Shown in pieces: positions 7,485 through 16,825 of a DNA stretch of 39,338 nucleotides. The notes under the pieces were generated by a model. That model saw nothing but the letters and a program-made list of their open reading frames with translations. It had not been told where the DNA came from and searched no databases. Location: NCBI GenBank assembly GCA_001775755.1, contig MEYF01000132.1, positions 3,383 through 42,720 of the forward strand, given 5' to 3'. The stretch's first letter is position 1. Each line of letters begins with the position of its first letter. Both the position numbers and the translations under genes were made by a program. The stretch is from Candidatus Aminicenantes bacterium RBG_19FT_COMBO_65_30. Its GTDB lineage: Bacteria; Acidobacteriota; Aminicenantia; Aminicenantales; Saccharicenantaceae.

Positions 7485-9437
7485 GTGAATCGTTTCATCC
7501 GCATTCTCTCCCTATGTCTCCTGGCCGTCGCGGGCACGGCCAGCTTCGGGCTGGTCACCTCGTGTAACATCACCGGGGGCGGGGCGTCCGGCGCCACCGG
7601 CGGGCTGAACCTGCTCGTGACCGACGGGCCCACGGACGACTGGCAGGAAGTGACCGTCGTCCTCAAGTCCGTGAGCCTTCACAACCGTGACGGCAACTCC
7701 TGGGAGGACGTTTGGACCGCCGACCCGGCCGCGCCCGACGCCGGCAAGGTCAACCTCGTGGACTTAAGCGGCGTGGCCCTCATCCTGGGTCAGGCCACGA
7801 TCCCCGTCGGCACCTATAACCGGCTGAAACTCGTTATCAACACCGACCCGGCCACCATGAAGCTGGTGGATGACATTGGGAACCAGATCGACCCGGGCCA
7901 GATTACGGTCGTGGATCCCGGCAGAAGGGGCGAGATCCGGATCGACATCAGCCCGGCCATCACGGTCGTCGAGTCAGAGACCACGAACCTTCAGGTCGAC
8001 TTCGACCTGGCCCATCCGCTCTCGATCGTCAACCTGGACGGAAAGGTCATCATCAACCTCCAGATCCGCCACAAGGCATTGCCCCGTCGCATCTTGAACC
8101 TCCAGTTCGCCCGCAGCATCGGCGATCTGACGGCCGCGGACGGCAACACCTTCACCATCAAGACGCTGCACGCGGCCGAGATCACCTTCAACGTCAACGC
8201 CAATACGATCTACGTCGACGCGGACGCCAATCAGCCGGGAACGTTCGTCGGCCTGACCGCGCTCGTGGGCCAGGGCGCCGCTCTCGTCGCCTCCAACATG
8301 AACTCCGACGGCAGCCTCTACGCCCGGCGCGTCTGGTACGCTGCGGGCGTCGATACCCTGCCCCGGTTCACTCCGGAAGGTCTCGTCCGGCGCGTGGGCG
8401 ACAACTGGCTCCGTATCCTAATAAAGAGAACGCAGACGACCGCTAACCTGCGCCATTCCTGCGATTGGAACGTGGACACGGTGTTCGTTGACGAGAACAC
8501 GGTCTGGACATTCCAAGACAACATCTCCATGGGGACCGGGACGGCCGTCCTCCGGCACATCCGGCGCGGTTTCCGGGTCGAGGTGACGTACGCCAACATC
8601 GACGTCTACCCCAGAGTGGCAAAATCGATCAACGTCCACAGCGCCCACGAGGAAGGCGTCATTACGGACGTCACGGACGCCAACATCAGCTTCGGTTGGT
8701 GGGACCGCCAAGTGCGCCTCCTGCCCTACAGCGCCGTCGCCGACCATGCCTTTGCCTGGTGGTATTTCGGCCTCCCGTCCAGTGCCTCCCCGGACATCCA
8801 GGACTTCATCGACACGGTCAATCAGGCCAAGTCCGCGCATCTCTGGATCTTCGCCCATGCCGGGCTCTTCTGGGACCAGGCCGAAGGCCGGTGGGTCGTG
8901 GAAAACCTCGTCCTCGCGCCCGAAAAGCTGCGGGACCCGACCAAGATAACGACCGCTTACACCGCGGCCAGCGGCTCCCTGGGGGTCACGACCTATTGCT
9001 CGTGGGACGCCGGCCAGGTCCAGGACATGACGGTCTGCCTGGACACGATAGGTAACCTCCAGACGGTGGTCGGTTCCTTTATCTTCAACGCCACGACCAG
9101 GGTTCACACGTTCACTGTCCCGGTCCTCCCGAGCGAGTGGCCGGCACTTCTCACGCCCAGCCTCCCCAAAGTGCGGGTCTGGGTCCGGCCGGTCAAGGCG
9201 ACCGACGGGACTTTCAGCTGGCACGCCTACACCGTGATCGCCTACCAGTCGATCAACTGCCCGTTCGTTCCGGCAGCCGCGGGCTTCGCGCCCGCGGCTG
9301 TCTTTTTTATCCGGAAGGGGTCAAGCCCACTTTTTACGCTTTTATCAACACTTTCCAGATATTCCCCAGAAGTACGGCTCCGAGCCGCTCCGCCGCGCTT
9401 CTGTTGGTCAATCCTCAGAATCCGCTCCCCGCCGTAG
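7485..9437 (+). CDS. DUF4382 domain-containing lipoprotein; 3' end uncertain because the ORF reads through a terminator
   Basis: Lipobox LVTSC; GGLNLLVTDGPTDDWQEVTVVLKSVSLHN ... VDLSGVALILGQATIPVGTYNRLKLVI is DUF4382-like. Coding character ends near 9270. Confidence 0.8.
   Translation: MNRFIRILSLCLLAVAGTASFGLVTSCNITGGGASGATGGLNLLVTDGPTDDWQEVTVVLKSVSLHNRDGNSWEDVWTADPAAPDAGKVNLVDLSGVALILGQATIPVGTYNRLKLVINTDPATMKLVDDIGNQIDPGQITVVDPGRRGEIRIDISPAITVVESETTNLQVDFDLAHPLSIVNLDGKVIINLQIRHKALPRRILNLQFARSIGDLTAADGNTFTIKTLHAAEITFNVNANTIYVDADANQPGTFVGLTALVGQGAALVASNMNSDGSLYARRVWYAAGVDTLPRFTPEGLVRRVGDNWLRILIKRTQTTANLRHSCDWNVDTVFVDENTVWTFQDNISMGTGTAVLRHIRRGFRVEVTYANIDVYPRVAKSINVHSAHEEGVITDVTDANISFGWWDRQVRLLPYSAVADHAFAWWYFGLPSSASPDIQDFIDTVNQAKSAHLWIFAHAGLFWDQAEGRWVVENLVLAPEKLRDPTKITTAYTAASGSLGVTTYCSWDAGQVQDMTVCLDTIGNLQTVVGSFIFNATTRVHTFTVPVLPSEWPALLTPSLPKVRVWVRPVKATDGTFSWHAYTVIAYQSINCPFVPAAAGFAPAAVFFIRKGSSPLFTLLSTLSRYSPEVRLRAAPPRFCWSILRIRSPP
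9274..9309 (+). terminator. Strong intrinsic terminator lying inside the 3' end of the DUF4382 ORF
   Basis: CAGCCGCGGGC-TTCGC-GCCCGCGGCTG (perfect 11-bp stem) followed by TCTTTTTTA. Confidence 0.9.
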
Positions 9438-9453
9438 GTTTGGCCCCTTCTGG
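9311..9453. mobile_element. Putative 143-bp MITE-like or transposon-remnant element with about 20-bp imperfect terminal inverted repeats
   Basis: ccggaaggggtcaagcccac (9311-9330) versus the reverse complement of gtaggtttggccccttctgg (9434-9453): 16/20 matches. Confidence 0.45.
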
Positions 9454-9482
9454 TTGACACCCCCCCCGGCCGCCTTTATAAT
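9454..9482 (+). promoter_or_regulatory. Consensus sigma70 promoter of ssrA
   Basis: TTGACA (9454-9459), 17-bp spacer, TATAAT (9477-9482), 18 nt before the tmRNA 5' end. Confidence 0.88.
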
Positions 9483-9500
9483 GAAAGCTGAAAGGAGTAT

Positions 9501-9853
9501 GGGGGCGAACTGGTTTCGACGGAGGTAATGAGACACAAGTTGCACGTCGAGGTCCCACCCACCTCGCTAAACTGGTGGAAACAAACTTAACTGCAGAACC
9601 TTTAGCAGTCGCGGCCTAATAGAAAGGCACGCCGTTCCTGGGGCCCTCTCCCGCAGGACCTCCGGAGCGTCAACCGGGCGGGATAGCGAGCCGGTTTCGC
9701 CCTGAGGCCGGGGAGCGAAACTCCTTCGGGGCTGGTTTCCCGGTGCTCTTCCCCTTCGAGCGCCGGGCGACGAGATCAATGAAGGGGATAAGCGTGTAGA
9801 GACTTGCTGTTGAATGCTTTCGGACGCGGGTTCGATTCCCGCCGCCTCCACCA
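9501..9853 (+). ncRNA. ssrA: tmRNA (transfer-messenger RNA)
   Basis: 5' GGGGGCGAACTGGTTTCGACGG, 3' GGACGCGGGTTCGATTCCCGCCGCCTCCACCA, 7-bp acceptor stem (GGGGGCG/CGCCTCC with one G-U). In-frame tag ...TNLTAEPLAVAA-TAA-TAG at 9578-9622. Confidence 0.97.
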
Positions 9854-9862
9854 GACCCGAGC

Positions 9863-10657
9863 GTGAAGATTTCAAGGATACATCGAACAGCGCGGGGCGC
9901 GGCCCTCGCCGCGGCCCTCCTCGTCGCCGCCGCCGTCTGTCCCGTCTCCGGCGACGCCGCGGCCGGGCAGGACAGGCGCATCCAGACCATGGTCATCGAC
10001 CCCGGCCACGGCGGGATGGAGACGGGGGCCAAGGGCAAGTTCGGGAACCTCGAAAAGGACATCACCCTGGCCATCAGCCTCAAGCTGAAGGCCATCGTCG
10101 AGCGGAACATGGGCTTTGAGGTCGTCCTGACCCGCGACAAGGACGTGGATGTCTCGATCGAGAACCGGTCGGCCATCGCCAACAACCGCAAAGCCGGCCT
10201 GTTCATCAGCATCCACGCCAACGGGGCCGTCCAAAAGAAAGCGGCCGGTTCCGAAACGTTCTTTCTCAGCCTCAACGCGACCGACGAGGAGACGCGCCGT
10301 CTGGCTTACCTCGAGAACAATTCCTCCGAGCTCCAGAGCCGCCTCGACCCATCCTCCGACGACGACCTGATGATGATCCTGTGGGACATGGCCCAGACGG
10401 CCTATATCAAGCAGAGCAGCCGGCTGGCCGAGCTCGTCCAGGAAGAGCTCGACGCCATGCTCGGGACGAGGAACCGGGGCATCAAGCAGGCGCCCTTCAA
10501 GATCCTGACCGGCGTCGCCTGCCCGGCTATCCTCGTCGAGGCCGCGTTCATTTCCAACCCGGCCGAAGAGCAGAAGCTGGCCTCGGCGGATTTCCAGGCG
10601 AAGATCGCCGAGGCGATCTACCGCGGGCTCGCTCGCTATCTACGGGTGCCCGAGTAG
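9863..10657 (+). CDS. N-acetylmuramoyl-L-alanine amidase (Amidase_3)
   Basis: MVIDPGHGGMETGAKGKFGNLEKDITL ... VVLTRDKDVDVSIENRSAIANNRKAGLFISIHANGA ... PAILVEAAFISNPAEEQKL. GTG start. Confidence 0.94.
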   Translation: MKISRIHRTARGAALAAALLVAAAVCPVSGDAAAGQDRRIQTMVIDPGHGGMETGAKGKFGNLEKDITLAISLKLKAIVERNMGFEVVLTRDKDVDVSIENRSAIANNRKAGLFISIHANGAVQKKAAGSETFFLSLNATDEETRRLAYLENNSSELQSRLDPSSDDDLMMILWDMAQTAYIKQSSRLAELVQEELDAMLGTRNRGIKQAPFKILTGVACPAILVEAAFISNPAEEQKLASADFQAKIAEAIYRGLARYLRVPE

Positions 10658-10663
10658 GACTCC

Positions 10664-11263
10664 ATGACCGAGAAAAAGCAGGGCGGGGTCTCCCGGCAGG
10701 CGCTCATCCTGGGCGGCCTCGCCGTCGTTCTCCTCGTCCTGGTCATCCTCTTTTTCACCGGCGGGATCGGGGAGAAGGTCAAGCGCTTCGTCGACGCCGC
10801 CGTCCCCAAGGCGTCCGACGCCGCCGGGGGACAGGCTGCCGCGAAGACGGTGACGCTCTTCTTCCTCTCCGACGACGATGACTTCCTCCATAAGGAGACG
10901 CGCGAGATCGCCGCCGGCCCGACGGACGCCGAGGAAGCGGAACGGGCCCTGGTCGAGCTCATCAAGGGCTCGGAGAAGGGCTTCGTCTCGCCGCTCCCTC
11001 CCCAGACCAAGGTGCGCCAGGTCTTCATCGGCAAGGACGGCCTGGCCACCGTCGATTTCAGCCGAGACATCACCGAGAAGATCTCCTACGGCTCCTCCTC
11101 GGAGCTGGCGGCGGTCTACGCCGTCGTCGACACGCTGGCCTTCAATTTCAAGCCGGTCAAGAAAGTCGTCCTCCTCGTCGAGGGCGCGGAAAAAGAAACC
11201 CTCGGCGGGCACGTCGACCTGTCGCGGCCCTTCCTCCCCGACTATTCCCTGGTCGCGAGATAA
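10664..11263 (+). CDS. GerMN domain-containing protein
   Basis: Single N-terminal TM helix; VTLFFLSDDDDFL ... ERALVELIKGSEKGFVSPLPPQTKVRQVFIGKDGLATVDFSRDI matches the GerMN pattern. Confidence 0.85.
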   Translation: MTEKKQGGVSRQALILGGLAVVLLVLVILFFTGGIGEKVKRFVDAAVPKASDAAGGQAAAKTVTLFFLSDDDDFLHKETREIAAGPTDAEEAERALVELIKGSEKGFVSPLPPQTKVRQVFIGKDGLATVDFSRDITEKISYGSSSELAAVYAVVDTLAFNFKPVKKVVLLVEGAEKETLGGHVDLSRPFLPDYSLVAR

Positions 11264-11276
11264 CCCGGGGCCGGCC

Positions 11277-12593
11277 GTGACGAAACTTCCCCGGGTGGTC
11301 ATCGTCGGCTTCCCCAACGTCGGCAAGTCCACTCTTTTCAACCGGATCCTGGGCCGGCGGAAGTCCCTCGTCCACTCCGACCCGGGCATGACCCGGGACA
11401 GCCTCGCCGCCGAGTGCGTTCTCGGGGACCGGCGGTTCACTCTCGTCGACACGGGCGGCCTGTTTGGCATCGCCGACGAACCCCTGAGCGACAAGGTCCG
11501 CGACAAAGCCCTCGAGGAGGCGGCCGCGGCCGACCTCGTCCTCTTCGTCCTCGACGGGAAACGCGACATCGCCCCGGCCGAAGAGGAGCTCTACTTCCAG
11601 CTCAAGAGGCGCGGCCTGCCGCTCCTCCTCGTCGTCAACAAGTTCGATTCCCCGGTCCAGGAAGAATCGATGACGGCCGAATACTACCGGCTGGGCGAGA
11701 AGGACGTGCACTTCGTCTCCGCGGAACATAAGATCAACGTCGGGCTCCTCGAAGAGGCCGTCGCCGCCGCCCTGCCGGTGGGAGAGACCGCCCGGGACGG
11801 AGCGGCGCCCCTCCGCATCGCCATCGTCGGCCGGACCAACGTCGGCAAGTCGTCCCTCGTCAACCGCCTGGCCGGCGAGGAGCGCCTCATCATCAGCGAG
11901 ATCCCGGGCACGACTCGGGACAGCACCGACACCCTCCTCGTCCGCGACGGGAAGGCGTTCTGCCTGGTGGACACGGCCGGCATTCGCAAGCTCGCCGCCG
12001 CGGAGGACGGCCGGGAGAAGGCCGCCATCATCCGGGCCAAGGCGAACATCCGCCAGGCCGACGTCGTCTGTCTCATCCTCGACGTCCTGGAGTTCCCCAC
12101 CCGGCAGGACGCCCGCATCGCCCAGCTGGCCCTCGAGTCCGGCCGGCCCCTGGTCATCGCCCTCAACAAGTGGGACCTCGTGGATAAGAACGCCGTCCGG
12201 CCGGATGCTGTCCGCGAGAGGGTCTTCCGCAAGCTTGGCTTCGTCGGCTACGCGCCGCTCCTCTTCGTCTCAGCCCGGACGGGCCAGCGCGTCATCAAGA
12301 TCCTGGACACGGCCGAGCAGGTTTACAAGGGGGCCTCGACCCGCGTCGAGACGTCCAAGCTCAACAACTTCCTGGCCCGGACGGCCGAGGCCCACCCGCC
12401 GCGCCTGAAGAGCGGGGCCAGGGCCAAGCTCCGGTACATGACCCAGAAGGGCGTCTGTCCCCCGACGTTCATCCTGTTCCTGGGGGCCCGGGGCCCGCTG
12501 GCGCCGACCTACGAAAAATATTTCCTCGAATCCCTTCGCCAGGAGTTCGGCTTCGCCGGCACGCCCCTGCGGCTCATCGTCCGGACGAGCTGA
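11277..12593 (+). CDS. der: Ribosome biogenesis GTPase Der (EngA)
   Basis: Tandem GTPase domains: VGFPNVGKSTLFNRI/DPGMTRD/DTGGL/NKFD and VGRTNVGKSSLVNRL/PGTTRDS/DTAGI/NKWD, then a KH-like C-terminus. GTG start at 11277; the supplied ORF (10878) is over-extended. Confidence 0.96.
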   Translation: MTKLPRVVIVGFPNVGKSTLFNRILGRRKSLVHSDPGMTRDSLAAECVLGDRRFTLVDTGGLFGIADEPLSDKVRDKALEEAAAADLVLFVLDGKRDIAPAEEELYFQLKRRGLPLLLVVNKFDSPVQEESMTAEYYRLGEKDVHFVSAEHKINVGLLEEAVAAALPVGETARDGAAPLRIAIVGRTNVGKSSLVNRLAGEERLIISEIPGTTRDSTDTLLVRDGKAFCLVDTAGIRKLAAAEDGREKAAIIRAKANIRQADVVCLILDVLEFPTRQDARIAQLALESGRPLVIALNKWDLVDKNAVRPDAVRERVFRKLGFVGYAPLLFVSARTGQRVIKILDTAEQVYKGASTRVETSKLNNFLARTAEAHPPRLKSGARAKLRYMTQKGVCPPTFILFLGARGPLAPTYEKYFLESLRQEFGFAGTPLRLIVRTS

Positions 12594-12624
12594 GCCGCCG
12601 CCCCGCTCAACAGGCCCTTTTTTC

Positions 12625-12653
12625 TTGACTTTGGGGGAGGCTTCGTTTATAAA
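12625..12653 (+). promoter_or_regulatory. Putative promoter of the TPR lipoprotein gene
   Basis: TTGACT (12625-12630), 17-bp spacer, TATAAA (12648-12653). Confidence 0.6.
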
Positions 12654-12703
12654 TAGGTCCTTGTCTTTCTCTGTGATGTGCCATCGACTGTAAGGAGGTC
12701 AGG

Positions 12704-13711
12704 ATGTCCCGAAAGACGACCCGAAGATTCATTTTCGCCTTCGCCGCGCTCGCGGTGATCTTCGCCTTCACGGCCTGCCAGAACATCAGCTATTCCAAGC
12801 TCTCCGCCAACTATCATTTCGGAAAAGCCAACAGCTTTTTCCGCGAGAATCAATACCGGAAAGCCATCACCGAGTACGAGGCGACGCTCAAGTACAATCC
12901 CAACATGATCCAGGCGTTCCGCTTCCTGGGCGAGAGCTACAAGCAGCTCTACAAGCCCGGCGTCGAGTCGGCCCTCAACAAGGAGCTCGAGAAGAAGACC
13001 CTCGAAGCCCTGACCAAAGCCCTCGAGATCGAGCCCAACAACAAGGACATCATCTACTCCTTGGGCGACATGTACGACAAGATCAAAAATTTCCCCGAGG
13101 CCGAAAAGCTCTATCTCCGCATCATCGAGCTCGAGCCCGAGGACATGAGCAACTACTACGTCGTAGCCGACTTCTACAAACGCTACATCGGCCAGCAGCC
13201 GGGGATGGACAAGAAGGCCGAGTCCATGTACCTCCGCCGCATCGAAACGGACCCCGATAACCCCCAGGGCTATGCCTACGCGGCGAACTACTACGAAAAC
13301 CTCCCCACCTCGGCCGAGCACATCGACCAGGCCATCGCGAATTTTGACTTGGCTAACGAATATTGGGATAGAAGGATCTCCCTCGAGCCGGATAACGCGG
13401 AAGCGTGGCTGTCGAAGGGCGTCAATCGTTGGACCCGAGCCTACCGGTTCCAGCAGGGCGTTCCGAAAGAAGAACGACTGAAGGTCGCCCAAGAGGCCTT
13501 GAGGGCGATCCAGAAAGCGATCGAGATCGATCCAAACTACCCCGAACCGTACTCCCATATGAGCCCCCTCTACAAGGCCGTCTTCGCCCAGCTCGAGCCC
13601 GAAAAAGCGGCCCGCTACAACGCCGAGGCCGATCAGTACATCGAGAGGTTCCAGGAACTGAGGAAGCGGGCGGCCGAGCGGAAGAAGCTCGAGGAAGAGC
13701 TGAAAAAGTAG
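12704..13711 (+). CDS. TPR-repeat lipoprotein
   Basis: Lipobox FTACQ; repeated TPR pattern (AITEYEATLKYNPNMIQAFRFLGESY, ALEIEPNNKDIIYSLGDMY, AEKLYLRIIELEPEDM). Confidence 0.88.
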   Translation: MSRKTTRRFIFAFAALAVIFAFTACQNISYSKLSANYHFGKANSFFRENQYRKAITEYEATLKYNPNMIQAFRFLGESYKQLYKPGVESALNKELEKKTLEALTKALEIEPNNKDIIYSLGDMYDKIKNFPEAEKLYLRIIELEPEDMSNYYVVADFYKRYIGQQPGMDKKAESMYLRRIETDPDNPQGYAYAANYYENLPTSAEHIDQAIANFDLANEYWDRRISLEPDNAEAWLSKGVNRWTRAYRFQQGVPKEERLKVAQEALRAIQKAIEIDPNYPEPYSHMSPLYKAVFAQLEPEKAARYNAEADQYIERFQELRKRAAERKKLEEELKK

Positions 13712-13750
13712 CCCCTGAGGAGGGCCGCCGCGCCCGGCCCGGGGCGCAAG

Positions 13751-13779
13751 TTGACAATTCCCTTTAGATTTAGTATTTT
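13751..13779 (+). promoter_or_regulatory. Putative promoter of the rplM-rpsI-rpsB-tsf-pyrH-frr cluster
   Basis: TTGACA (13751-13756), 17-bp spacer, TATTTT (13774-13779). Confidence 0.5.
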
Positions 13780-13816
13780 ATTCCATCTCTCTACTTTCGA
13801 TTAAGGTTAGAAGCTC

Positions 13817-14245
13817 ATGAGGACGTTTATTCCAAAAAAGGATGATATCGAGCAGAAGTGGTGGCTGGTCAACGCCGAGGGCCGTATCCTCGGACGCCTG
13901 GCCACCGAGGTCGCCGACCTTATCCGCGGCAAGAGGAAACCCCAGTTCACCAGCCACCTGGATACGGGGGATTTCGTCGTCGTCGTCAACGCCGAGAAGA
14001 TCAAGGTCACCGGCCGCAAGCTCGACCAGAAGAAGTACTACACCCACTCCCTCTACCCCGGCGGCATCAAGGAGGAGACGCTCAAGGACCTTCTCGCGAG
14101 GAAGCCGGAAGAGGTCATCAAAAAGGCCGTCTGGGGCATGGTCCCGAAGGGAAAGCTCGGCCGGGCGCTGTACAAGAAGCTCAAGGTCTACCGCGGACCC
14201 TCCCACCCCCACGAAGCCCAGAACCCCCAGGAATACAAGTTTTAG
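13817..14245 (+). CDS. rplM: 50S ribosomal protein L13
   Basis: [65 protein letters not shown] ... [31 protein letters not shown]. Confidence 0.98.
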   Translation: MRTFIPKKDDIEQKWWLVNAEGRILGRLATEVADLIRGKRKPQFTSHLDTGDFVVVVNAEKIKVTGRKLDQKKYYTHSLYPGGIKEETLKDLLARKPEEVIKKAVWGMVPKGKLGRALYKKLKVYRGPSHPHEAQNPQEYKF

Positions 14246-14253
14246 GAGGCACC

Positions 14254-14658
14254 TTGAGTCTGATCCAATACTACGGAACGGGGAAGAGGAAATCGTCCAT
14301 CGCCCGCGTCTTCCTGCGTTCGGGCAAGGGCGACATCACGCTGTTCGTCAACAAGAGGCCGCGGCCTTTCACCGAATACTTCCGCCTGGACGCCTACAAG
14401 GTCATCATCCGCCAGCCGCTCCTCCTCACGGAGACGGAGAACAAGTTCGACATGTTCCTCCGGGTCAGCGGCGGCGGGGCCAAGGGCCAGGCCGAGGCCA
14501 TCCGGCTCGGGATCGCCCGGGCCCTCGTCGAGTTCAACAGGGAGCTCAAGCCCGTGCTCAAGTCGGCCAGCCTGCTGACGCGGGACGCGCGGGTCAAAGA
14601 GCGCAAGAAATACGGATTGCTGGGCGCCCGCAAGGCTCCTCAGTATCATAAGCGCTAA
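14254..14658 (+). CDS. rpsI: 30S ribosomal protein S9
   Basis: [31 protein letters not shown] ... [32 protein letters not shown] start after aggaggc. Confidence 0.97.
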   Translation: MSLIQYYGTGKRKSSIARVFLRSGKGDITLFVNKRPRPFTEYFRLDAYKVIIRQPLLLTETENKFDMFLRVSGGGAKGQAEAIRLGIARALVEFNRELKPVLKSASLLTRDARVKERKKYGLLGARKAPQYHKR

Positions 14659-14673
14659 GAGGGGAGGCTCGAT

Positions 14674-15444
14674 TTGGTTTCCGTTACAATGAAAGAACTG
14701 TTGGAGGCGGGTGTTCACTTCGGGCACCAGACGAAGCGTTGGAACCCGAAGATGAAAGAATATATCTTCGGGCAGAGGAACGGCATCTACATCGTCGACC
14801 TGCAGAAGACGATCAAGAACTTCAAGGAAGCCCTGAACTACATCCGGGGCGTGGCCGAGGACGGCAAGATGATCCTCTTTGTCGGCACCAAGAAGCAGGC
14901 CCAGGACATCGTCCGCGACTACGCCACGAAGTGCGAGTCGAGCTACGTCAACCAGCGCTGGCTCGGCGGGCTCCTGACGAACTTCGGCGTCGTCCGGGGC
15001 AGCGTCGACAAGCTCAAAGAACTCGAGGAGATGAAGGAAGACGGCCGCTGGGACCTCATGTCGAAGAAGGAGCAGTCGAAGCTCGAGAAGGTCTACCGGA
15101 AACTCCAGAAGAACCTCGGCGGCCTGAAGACCATGAGCGCGCTGCCCGGGGCCATTTTCATCATCGATTCGTCGAAGGAGACGATCGCCATCGCCGAGGC
15201 TCGCAAGATGCACATCCCCATCGTGGCCGTCGTCGACACCAACGGCGACCCGGAGGACATCAACTACCCCATCCCCGGCAACGACGACGCGGTCCGGGCC
15301 ATCGAGCTGTTCGCTTCGAAGGCGGCCGAATCGATCATCGAGGGCAAGAAGAACCGGATCAGCAAGGAGCTCCTCGCGGAGAAAACGGCCGGCGACTCCG
15401 CCGCCGAAGGCGGGCCCGAAGGCGGCGCGCCCGAAGACAACTGA
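14674..15444 (+). CDS. rpsB: 30S ribosomal protein S2
   Basis: [41 protein letters not shown] ... [15 protein letters not shown] start after ggggagg. Confidence 0.98.
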   Translation: MVSVTMKELLEAGVHFGHQTKRWNPKMKEYIFGQRNGIYIVDLQKTIKNFKEALNYIRGVAEDGKMILFVGTKKQAQDIVRDYATKCESSYVNQRWLGGLLTNFGVVRGSVDKLKELEEMKEDGRWDLMSKKEQSKLEKVYRKLQKNLGGLKTMSALPGAIFIIDSSKETIAIAEARKMHIPIVAVVDTNGDPEDINYPIPGNDDAVRAIELFASKAAESIIEGKKNRISKELLAEKTAGDSAAEGGPEGGAPEDN

Positions 15445-15457
15445 GAAAGAGGGCATC

Positions 15458-16054
15458 ATGGAGATCACGGCGGATAAGGTCAAAGAGCTCCGGGAGAGGA
15501 CCGGCATCGGCATGATGGAGTGCAAGAGCGCCCTCGCCGAGTGCGGCTGCGACATGGACAAGGCCATCGAGATCCTGAGGAAAAAGGGGTACGCCCGGGC
15601 CGAGGCCAAGTCCAGCCGCGCCGCGAAGGAAGGCCTGGTCGGCTCCTACATCCATATGAACGGCCGGATCGGCGTCCTCATCGAGGTCAACTGCGAGTCC
15701 GACTTCGTCGCTCGCAACTGCGAGTTTCAGGAGCTCGCCAAGGAGCTGGCCATGCAGATCGCGGCGGCCAAGCCGCGCTACATCTCCTCGAGCGACGTCC
15801 CCGAGGACATCGTCGCCAAGGAGAAGGAGATCATCAAGGCCCAGCTCGGCGACATGAAGAAGCCGCCCGAGATCATGGAGAAGATCGTCCAGGGCAAGCT
15901 CGGCAAGTTCTTCGAGGAGGTCTGCCTCCTCGACCAGCCCTACATCCGCGAGGACAAGATCAAGGTCCGCGACCTCATCGCCCAGCTCGTCGCCAAGATG
16001 GGCGAGAACATCAAGATCGGGCGTTTCGCGCGCTTCGAGATCGGCCAGGATTGA
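15458..16054 (+). CDS. tsf: Elongation factor Ts
   Basis: VKELRERTGIGMMECKSALAECGCDMDKAIEILRKKG ... GVLIEVNCESDFVARN. Confidence 0.97.
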   Translation: MEITADKVKELRERTGIGMMECKSALAECGCDMDKAIEILRKKGYARAEAKSSRAAKEGLVGSYIHMNGRIGVLIEVNCESDFVARNCEFQELAKELAMQIAAAKPRYISSSDVPEDIVAKEKEIIKAQLGDMKKPPEIMEKIVQGKLGKFFEEVCLLDQPYIREDKIKVRDLIAQLVAKMGENIKIGRFARFEIGQD

Positions 16055-16078
16055 ACTCCGGGCCCGAACGGGTGTAGA

Positions 16079-16807
16079 ATGCCCTCGAAGCCCATGCCCA
16101 AACCGACCTATAAGCGCATCCTCCTCAAGCTGTCGGGGGAGTCCTTCCTCGGCGACATCTCCACGGGTCTCGATTACGGCCGGGCCCTGGCCATCGCCCG
16201 GGAGATCAAGGAAGTCCACGAGCTCGGGGTCGACGTCGCCGTCATGATCGGCGGCGGCAACCTCTTCCGCGGCGCCAAGGGGACCGAGGTCGGCATCGAC
16301 CAGGGATCGGCCGACCAGATGGGCATGCTGGCCACGGTCATCAACGGCATCGCCCTGCAGTCGGCGCTGGACAAGGCCGGGGCGGACAGCCGCCATGTTT
16401 CGTCGATCGAGATCAAGTCCGTGGCCGAGCCCTTCATCCGCCGGCGCGTCATCCGCCACCTCGAGAAGGGCCGGATCATCATCTTCTCGGCGGGCATCGG
16501 CTCTCCCTACTTCACGACGGATACGGCGGCCGCCCAGAGGGCCCTGGAGATCGGGGCCGACATCATCCTCAAGGCGACCAAGGTCGACGGCGTGTATTCC
16601 TCCGATCCCATGGCCGACAAGGCGGCCAAGCGGTTCAAGTCCATCCGCTACATCGACGTCCTGAAGAAGGGCCTCAAGGTCATGGACGCCACGGCCATCT
16701 CCCTCTGCAAGGACCACAACATGCCCATCCTCGTCTTCGCCCTGGGCGCGGGGGGCAACATCAAGCGGGCCGTCCTCGGCGAAGCGATCGGCACCCGAGT
16801 CAGCTAG
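16079..16807 (+). CDS. pyrH: UMP kinase
   Basis: [16 protein letters not shown] ... [13 protein letters not shown] ... [29 protein letters not shown]. Confidence 0.96.
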   Translation: MPSKPMPKPTYKRILLKLSGESFLGDISTGLDYGRALAIAREIKEVHELGVDVAVMIGGGNLFRGAKGTEVGIDQGSADQMGMLATVINGIALQSALDKAGADSRHVSSIEIKSVAEPFIRRRVIRHLEKGRIIIFSAGIGSPYFTTDTAAAQRALEIGADIILKATKVDGVYSSDPMADKAAKRFKSIRYIDVLKKGLKVMDATAISLCKDHNMPILVFALGAGGNIKRAVLGEAIGTRVS

Positions 16808-16825
16808 AACTTGGGGAGGGACGCG

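Noticed and set aside
9567-9875. 102-aa minus-strand ORF (VEAAGIEPASES...)
   Set aside because: Antisense translation of the tmRNA 3' tRNA-like domain; a known misannotation pattern.
10878-11276. Upstream extension of the der ORF
   Set aside because: Overlaps the GerMN gene out of frame with Ser/Arg-rich sequence; der starts at GTG 11277.
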